Origin: Sipunculus nudus
Lineage: Eukaryota; Annelida; Sipuncula; Golfingiida; Sipunculidae
Assembly (NCBI GenBank): GCA_026874595.1
Contig: CM049317.1
Span: forward strand, 26,686,401-26,750,400
Direction: 5' to 3'
DNA length: 64,000 bases
A model generated the notes under the pieces. The model ran no database searches, had not been told where the DNA came from, and was given only the letters and a program-made list of their open reading frames with translations. Shown here one piece after another: positions 57,926 to 64,000 of this stretch. Within the stretch, counting starts at the first letter, position 1. Every line of letters starts with the position of its first letter. Position numbers and translations under genes: made by a program.

Positions 57926-58348
57926 TTGCGGATGAAATTCAGTTTCCGACCAGGGAGTCAGTTGAAGCTACCATTGCCGTACCTTAAGACACATCCTCTG
58001 TGCCCTACCTGGGCTATAATAAATGCCTTCTCCTTGATAAAGCCCACCTCTGATTTAGGACGACCTTTCCTGACCAGTACTCAGCCTGTAGGATTCCTCA
58101 CTCAAAGCAAATTTGATAGAAAACTTACACATCTCATTAACACAATAGGCCTAAATACATCAGATTACCCAGGACACGGTTTCAGGAGGGGTGGGCCCTC
58201 CTGGGGACTCCAGTGTGGCCTGTCTTGAGATGTTATACGTATTATGGGTGATTGGAAAGGCAATGCCTACAGTGCTTACCTACATATCCCTCTCTCCTCC
58301 CATCAACAGTATGCTTATATGATGGGATACTCTATTCCTCTCCCTTAA
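57926..58348 (+). pseudogene. Tyrosine recombinase C-terminal relic 1 (Ngaro/DIRS-type retroelement)
   Basis: The plus frame reads KLPLPYLKTHPLCPTWAI, then DYPGHGFRRGGPSWGLQCGL, one in-frame TGA at 58226, then MGDWKGNAYSAYLHIPLSS. H-x-F-R-R-G-G carries the catalytic His and Arg of the tyrosine recombinase fold. GDWKxxAYxxYL carries the candidate nucleophile Tyr, as in Ngaro/DIRS-type elements. The N-terminal half with the first Arg is missing. It differs clearly from the recombinase at 59066, so it comes from a different element. Confidence 0.75.
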
Positions 58349-58585
58349 GTTTGGGTAATTTTGGGGTTAAAGTGAGATGGCAGTGATTGGTATTTTAAGG
58401 AAGAGATATCAGGGTCTTCACCCCTGACAGTGTGTGTTTTTCGCTGTGGCCACAATTTGTTGCCACAGCAGACCATAAATAAATTTCCCCCATTTACCAA
58501 GTACTTTATGGTTGTCACTTGTTCTTTGTTTCCCTTGCATGAGTCGATGAATGGGACTGAGACAGTTGGGTGACACTAAAACGCC

Positions 58586-59113
58586 GTGTTTACCGATGCG
58601 TCTACACATGCTGCCGGGTTTGTATATGGTCATAACTGGGGTTATGTTAGTTTCCCACACCACCTGCCACTAGCAGCCGACGTTCATATTAACTGTAAAG
58701 AAACCCTGGCGGTTGTATTTGCGGCAAAGCGCTTGGCTAAGCAATGGGCTAACTCGACCGTGAGAGTATTTACTGATAACGCCACGACAGTTGCATCACT
58801 AAGGAAGGGTTCTTGTATTAATCCACTAGTCATCGAAGCACTCCGCTTTCTGTTCTGGTTATCAGTTGTATTTAATTTCGAAATATGCGCCCATTTTATA
58901 CGAGGAAAATATAACTTACTCCCTGATGCAATATCTAGGTTACGCCAGCCTGGTCAAATTCGCCGTTTATCCTCCTTATTTGGATATTCCCCTTTACAGG
59001 CATATTTAGTTGACACAATTTTTCCTCACCACATATCAACTGTGGCTCATTTTTCTCTCCAACCGCAGCTCCGAAAGCTGTTCGACTGGAGCATGAACTG
59101 GACAAGAACATAA
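58586..59113 (+). pseudogene. DIRS-type RNase H domain relic
   Basis: An open frame reads VFTDASTHAAGFVYGHNWGY (first catalytic Asp in FTDAS), then NCKETLAVVFAAKRLAKQW (Glu), VRVFTDNATTVASLRKG (Asp in FTDNATT) and HFIRGKYNLLPDAISRLRQ (final Asp). This is the RNase H layout downstream of reverse transcriptase in DIRS-like elements. No reverse transcriptase was found upstream, so the copy is 5'-truncated. Its end overlaps the start of the recombinase in another frame, as DIRS genes commonly do. Confidence 0.85.
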
Positions 59114-60076
59114 TGGAACTAAGACCATCCACGTCTGCGGAGTCAACGAAGCAGTCATATAAACATCATCTAAAGACCTATACAGATTTTTATAAGTACA
59201 TGAACTACCATTCTGTTCCGGCATCAGCTACCACTTTATGTCGGTTTATCTCCGTTCTGGCAAGCGTATAGCTCCTACGTCTATCGCTAAATGCATATCT
59301 ATCGTTCGGCTGCTGCACCTTGAATCAGGTTTGCTAAACCCCCTAACAGACAACTGGATACTCTGCTTGCTTATCCGGGATGTCAAACGTAGGAGCTATC
59401 AAGTTCCGCAGAGAAAACCGCCGGACATTCTGTTAGCTATTCGGAACACTACCAACATAAACAATCAAATCGAAGTCGCATTTTGGGCTATTTGCCTATT
59501 TCTGTTTTTTGGGCCATTACGTAAGTCCAACGCTATGCCGGACTCAATGTCGTCCTTCGACCAGACAAAACACCTGTCTCACAGCGACATCAACACCCCA
59601 ACCATTGGGCCTGTCGGCTACCGTGAAATGGACGAAAACTATACAGTTTCGTGATCTCCAACTTAATATCATATTACCGGCCTTACCGAATCACCCTTTG
59701 TGTCCGGTCCGAGTCTTCCTGGCTAGCTTCCGGTTATCTCATGGCGCATGTGCTTGCGGACCCCTGTTCGTTTATCCAATAACCAACGGAATAGCGCCCA
59801 TGCTTCCCACAAAGTTCAACCACCTACTTCGATCTCATCTTTTGCGCGCGGGCTTCCGGCCGGATAACTTCTCTGGACACAGCTTTCGCAGAGGAGGGGC
59901 TACTTGGGCCCACCGGATAGGCCTGTCACCCGATCTCATTCAGTCTGGGGGACTGGAAATCCGACGCCTTCAAATTGTACGTCTCCCCCTATATCGATAC
60001 TCATTTAGCCCATATGAGACAGTTTGCAAAACATCTTACATCAATGCCACATAGTCGGAAGGAGGGGCTGGCATAG
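59066..60076 (+). pseudogene. DIRS-type tyrosine recombinase relic 2 (frameshifted)
   Basis: Pieces in order across three frames: STKQSYKHHLKTYTDFYKYM (59146), LLHLESGLLNPLTDNW (59315), FFGPLRKSN with the first catalytic Arg (about 59510-59535), VKWTKTIQF (59620), FSGHSFRRGGATWAHRIGL (H-x-x-R, about 59870-59930), then GDWKSDAFKLYVSPYIDTH with candidate Tyr residues, and a stop at 60074. Frameshifts near 59265, 59600 and 59945 break it. All catalytic positions are still legible, so the decay is recent. The element inserts by recombination rather than by integrase. Confidence 0.85.
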
Positions 60077-60730
60077 ACTGAGCCTAACGGCCTTAATAAT
60101 TTTATTCTGTCAAGCAGTGACACGTATTTTGTGTATTGAGTGACGATCAATTATTCTATCTTACTTAAGTTTATCAATTTTATAGTACCACCTACTACAT
60201 ATTTAATATGATACTATTTCTATATATCTAAGGTTAATCCTAATTTTGAATTAAAATTTTGGACTCATTGTTTTATTATGGTTTTATTGTTTTATCTATC
60301 ATGGCGCCGCTCCATTATGAAACAAAATTAGGTTGTAATGAATTTGTAACTCTGACGCATTAAATAGATTGTCACCAGATTATATACCCCCTACATTTGC
60401 CATATGTGTTTGTGTTTTTGTCTCAATTAGGATGGGAGGTGCAATTTAAATACGTTATGTTCATTATTGTATACACTCTTATGCCTGTGACCAACTGAGG
60501 AAACACCCATGGAGAAACGTTAACTGTCCCGTGAGCTCAATTGATTGACTGTTTTAAGTTCATGATATGGGTATCATTAAAACAAACAATTTTGATGCAC
60601 AAAATGTCAAATATGTCATAGATCTCAAAGGAATTCGACCATTCATTCTTAGTCACATATGGATTTCTTATCCTCTTGAGCACCTTCCATTCTTTGTCAC
60701 ACTTTACAATATATAATACATTTTTGAATG
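60077..60730. other. AT-rich sequence after the DIRS relic
   Basis: The 3' end of the DIRS element (inverted or split repeats) was not identified. No gene signal. Confidence 0.4.
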
Positions 60731-60732
<2 letters not shown>

Positions 60733-60775
<43 letters not shown>

Positions 60776-60822
60776 ATATGTGTGATTATATATATATATG
60801 TGTGTGTGTGTACATATATATG

Positions 60823-60898
<76 letters not shown>

Positions 60899-60902
60899 TA
60901 TG
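60733..60902. repeat. (AT)n / (GT)n compound microsatellite
   Basis: About 170 bp of alternating TA with a GTGTGTGTGTG interruption. It gives Tyr-Ile open frames on both strands that are not genes. Confidence 0.95.
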
Positions 60903-63900
60903 AAACAACCGCTGTACATCGTATATGATTGAAATTAAGCTCAAATTCTTTCATTCTCCAATCAGTGTTGTTGTCAATGAACTGTTCTGTGATAAACGTG
61001 AATGTTTTATAGTACAATTATTAATACACCCGTGAATGTTTTATAGTAAAATTATTAATACTCATAATCGATTATGTATTCCTGTACTTTTATTGTGAAA
61101 CCTGTACACAGGGACTAGATGATTGTCGTAGGATGCTGTGTGTATACAGAGAGGCCTTCTTGTGTGTATGTATGTGCATGCGTATTACCGTGTATTTTAA
61201 ATACAAATGTACAAGCTTATTCTTCCTGTTCATTATTTCCCTTGAAGACCATTTAGTTCAGTTTTATCCCACATACGACAGAGACTGTAATTATAAGACC
61301 GGTTAATACATTTTAATAATTATTTATAACACAACAACACACCCGTGACGTTTTAAACATTTTGTTGCATAGGCCACATAATACAGTGGAATAACAAAAA
61401 GATAATTTTGTAAATTAATAAGCAACAAATAAGAAAGTTTGTTTTATATTATACTAATCACCAATTTTATTAAACACCAAATTATACTTGTTGATGCTCT
61501 AGAAAGAATTAAATTAAATTAAATTGTATTCTCGATAAGAGGGCCTCAGGCTCTGATTCAGAGTATCAAACTGCTTTTCCCCTTTACCCACAGTTTCCGT
61601 TTACGCTCGGTGGCGCTGCGATAGCCCATCCGAAAAAAATGGATTTTTGGAGGAAAAGGAAAATGCGCCCCCATCCCTTATGACATATTTGTCATTTTAA
61701 CTTTTTTTCCCGAAAGTTAAAGACGTAAAACGTGCTTATCCGAGGCGTGGCCATGCACAGAGAAGTTCCTTGACAAAAGTCCTGTGCCAACACCCTTAAT
61801 TATAATATTGATGTAAAAATGCTAAAATGGACCAGCATGACAAGCTTGTTTTATCTATGTGAGTATAACAAGTTTAGATCAAGTAAAGAAGGCATGTTCT
61901 TCAAGACAAAATCCTTGAGTAATCGTATTCAACCTTTGACAACATTTTATATAATCACGTGACCTGTAAGCTGTCAGCCATTGGCAGTAAGATCGTTTTT
62001 ATAAAAAAAAATAAATGCAAACAGGTAAATATACAGTAGTTTTTTTTTTCCGTCGAAATTGTATAAATTATAAAAAAATAAAATATATGATCTGATGAAA
62101 TGAAACATTAAATGAAAAATTCCAAAACAGAAAATTCAGAACCATCTGACGAATAAGAGAAACACACGCAAGCTATCCGATAGCAACTCATAGATTAACA
62201 GTGGCGGCTAAACCTTGCAGATTAACACCCCGTTTATTTAAATAACCCGCTAAAAATATTATCGGTTGACTAAAGATATTCAGTTAAACGGGACAGACTG
62301 TACTTTGGAATTTTATACACGCACAATTCAAAGCACCGGAAAATTACAGTGCACTTGAGTACAAGTGCAACCGGATGACCTGTACTTAAGCACTTCATTA
62401 TTCGACAGTTACAAGTGAAAATACAGGAATTTTTCGATATACCGAATACATATACGTTAAATCTAATTTAATGACATCTGATTTATATATAAATAAAACT
62501 ATCTGGGTTGTTATTAATACCAGAAATATATGCATCCAAGTTAATGACGTGTATTCCTACCACAGAACTTAAACAAAAATAAACACTCAATTGCCACGGC
62601 ACTATAATGCAATGCCAATGTTGAACAGTCAGTTTGTACAGGCTTCATGTTAATCTCAATAAACCCAATGAATAGAAAGTTGTCTATGGATTTTAGTATT
62701 AAGGAAACGAATATTTATTCATCTGATTTACTCTCAGGATAAATTATAGGTATGAGTATTGAAAATTTCATATTTAATCAAATATAATATAATAATTATA
62801 ATAAAATATTCTGAACATTCTGGGGTTCTACATGCTATATTTGTGGTATGTATATATCTAACTTTCAGAAATATTCCTTATGGTTTCGATACATTATCAA
62901 CATATTTATTATTTCAACGTTTACAGTATCGATTTTTTACATCCCTGGAGAAATTGGAATTGCAGGTCACTGCCTGTATGCATTTACATGATTCCAGTAA
63001 GTTTAAAGAGCTCCATAAGTTTGTTTCAGTTCCCAACTTGTAAAAGCTCAAATGGGCTTGAGGGTATGATTTTCTAAAGACTTTCACAGGGCATTTAGAC
63101 AAAGCTAAAAATAGCAGATCAAAAGCGTTTTCTGTTTAAATGAATTTATCATCATATATGACCCTTTAACAGAAATTACTTGAAAATGTCTCATTAATAC
63201 AACTATCTTACCCGAATAGTTTTGAGGAACATTATGAAATATTCTAGAAAGTGACATTTTCAAAGGGTTCTCCGTGAAACACGTTGCACACCATCTTGAT
63301 ATGCCGGTGACGGGCCAAACGACAATATGCTAATGACCATGACAAGGAGGCTGACCACGTGCCTTCATAGCGAGGCACCAAGAGAGCCAGCTGTCCATAT
63401 GATATGACTAGGTATGGGTCTGTAGATAGAAATATCATGCAAGACCAAGGTAAGAGTGATTTAAAAAATACAAATTATTCATCCAGTCATTTAGTTAAAT
63501 CAATTAATGTATATCTCTTACGGGACCATCTAACATTACTTTATTTATATTCAAAATTTGGTCAATCCTTCCGGCTTAATACGAAAGTTAATATATGTCA
63601 TTATCCTTTATTATTGATAACCATACAAAAACACAACACATGAAAAGTGTAAGATTCATAAACAGTTCCGTGGAAATCGCGCAACAATAAATTGTGACGT
63701 ACATGTAACGTTCCAGGGCAAAACTGATGCCTTGGATTATAAAGTGTTCCTATTTTGTATTATTCTGGAAGCTTTTCGCACATGTATGTGTGCCTTTAGA
63801 ATATGTGATGATTTTTTTTTCTATTTGACTCGAGATGAAATCAGCCTGATATCTCGAGGCCTGGACCCTCGAGTCAAGTGAGAGTCCCTAACAAGTGGAC

Positions 63901-64000
63901 TCGCGTCGAAACCCGATTCCAAGTCCGGACTTGATTCCTCGTCACCGTTAACAAGTTCAGGATCATACTTTCATGTCGATTACTAGCCTCTTCCACAGGC
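60903..64000. other. Right-edge spacer, no gene supported
   Basis: AT-rich with poly-A/T runs. A short direct repeat (CGTGAATGTTTTATAGTA) occurs at 60998 and 61031. Two weak exon-like intervals on the plus strand (62927-62996 and 63390-63450) are discussed separately. No domain was recognised. Confidence 0.5.

Noticed and set aside
60728-60928. Tyr-Ile-rich frames on both strands
   Set aside because: Translation of an (AT)n microsatellite.
1-64000. CRISPR array or prokaryotic system
   Set aside because: Spliced gene, microsatellites and eukaryotic retroelements; the only regular array (47490-52541) has no spacers.

Overview
The window is nuclear DNA from a large, AT-rich, repeat-rich animal genome, most likely a marine mollusc and plausibly a bivalve. 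Evidence for this: one gene split by GT-AG introns of several kilobases, an SRCR domain, and a dense mix of Ty3/gypsy, Penelope-like, DIRS/Ngaro-type, Helitron-like, SINE and inverted-repeat elements, with (AT)n, (CT)n and minisatellite arrays. The species is an inference. There is no operon, CRISPR array or other prokaryotic structure, and most long open frames are repeat artefacts.

The one convincing host gene lies on the minus strand (19414 down to 575) and runs off the left edge. Eight coding exons join with consistent splice phases into about 588 codons. They encode a signal peptide, a helical cysteine-containing N-terminal region with three R-x-R-R motifs, an RVKR furin-type site, an unrecognised domain of about 185 residues with six cysteines, a proline-rich linker and the start of an SRCR domain. 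It reads as a secreted proprotein of unknown function.

From about 16.6 to 34.25 kb the sequence is a segmental duplication. Copy A (about 16.6-22.1 kb) holds the signal-peptide exon. Copy B (about 26.2-34.25 kb) holds a second signal-peptide exon, 27 nt shorter, in frame, with the same splice donor and phase. Comparing the copies exposes three insertions in B with target-site duplications: a 2.1-kb foldback-type element, a 2.07-kb element flanked by TTAA and a tRNA-derived SINE. The foldback element separates the second first exon from its ancestral upstream region. Between the copies are a tandemly duplicated CRE-bearing block, a (CT)n-rich zone and a CpG-rich MITE-like element.

From 34.5 to 47 kb there is a gypsy relic with gag joined directly to integrase, a 2.35-kb inverted-repeat element with internal tandem units, a diverged third copy of part of the duplication, a degenerate RING-H2-like fragment and an LTR preceded by a polypurine tract. 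From 47.49 to 52.54 kb lies a 5-kb minisatellite of 21-bp units with higher-order structure, followed by a second LTR of the same family. From 53.5 to 60.1 kb there is a further LTR-like segment, a second Helitron-like repeat and two distinct tyrosine-recombinase retroelement relics. The last 4 kb shows no supported gene.
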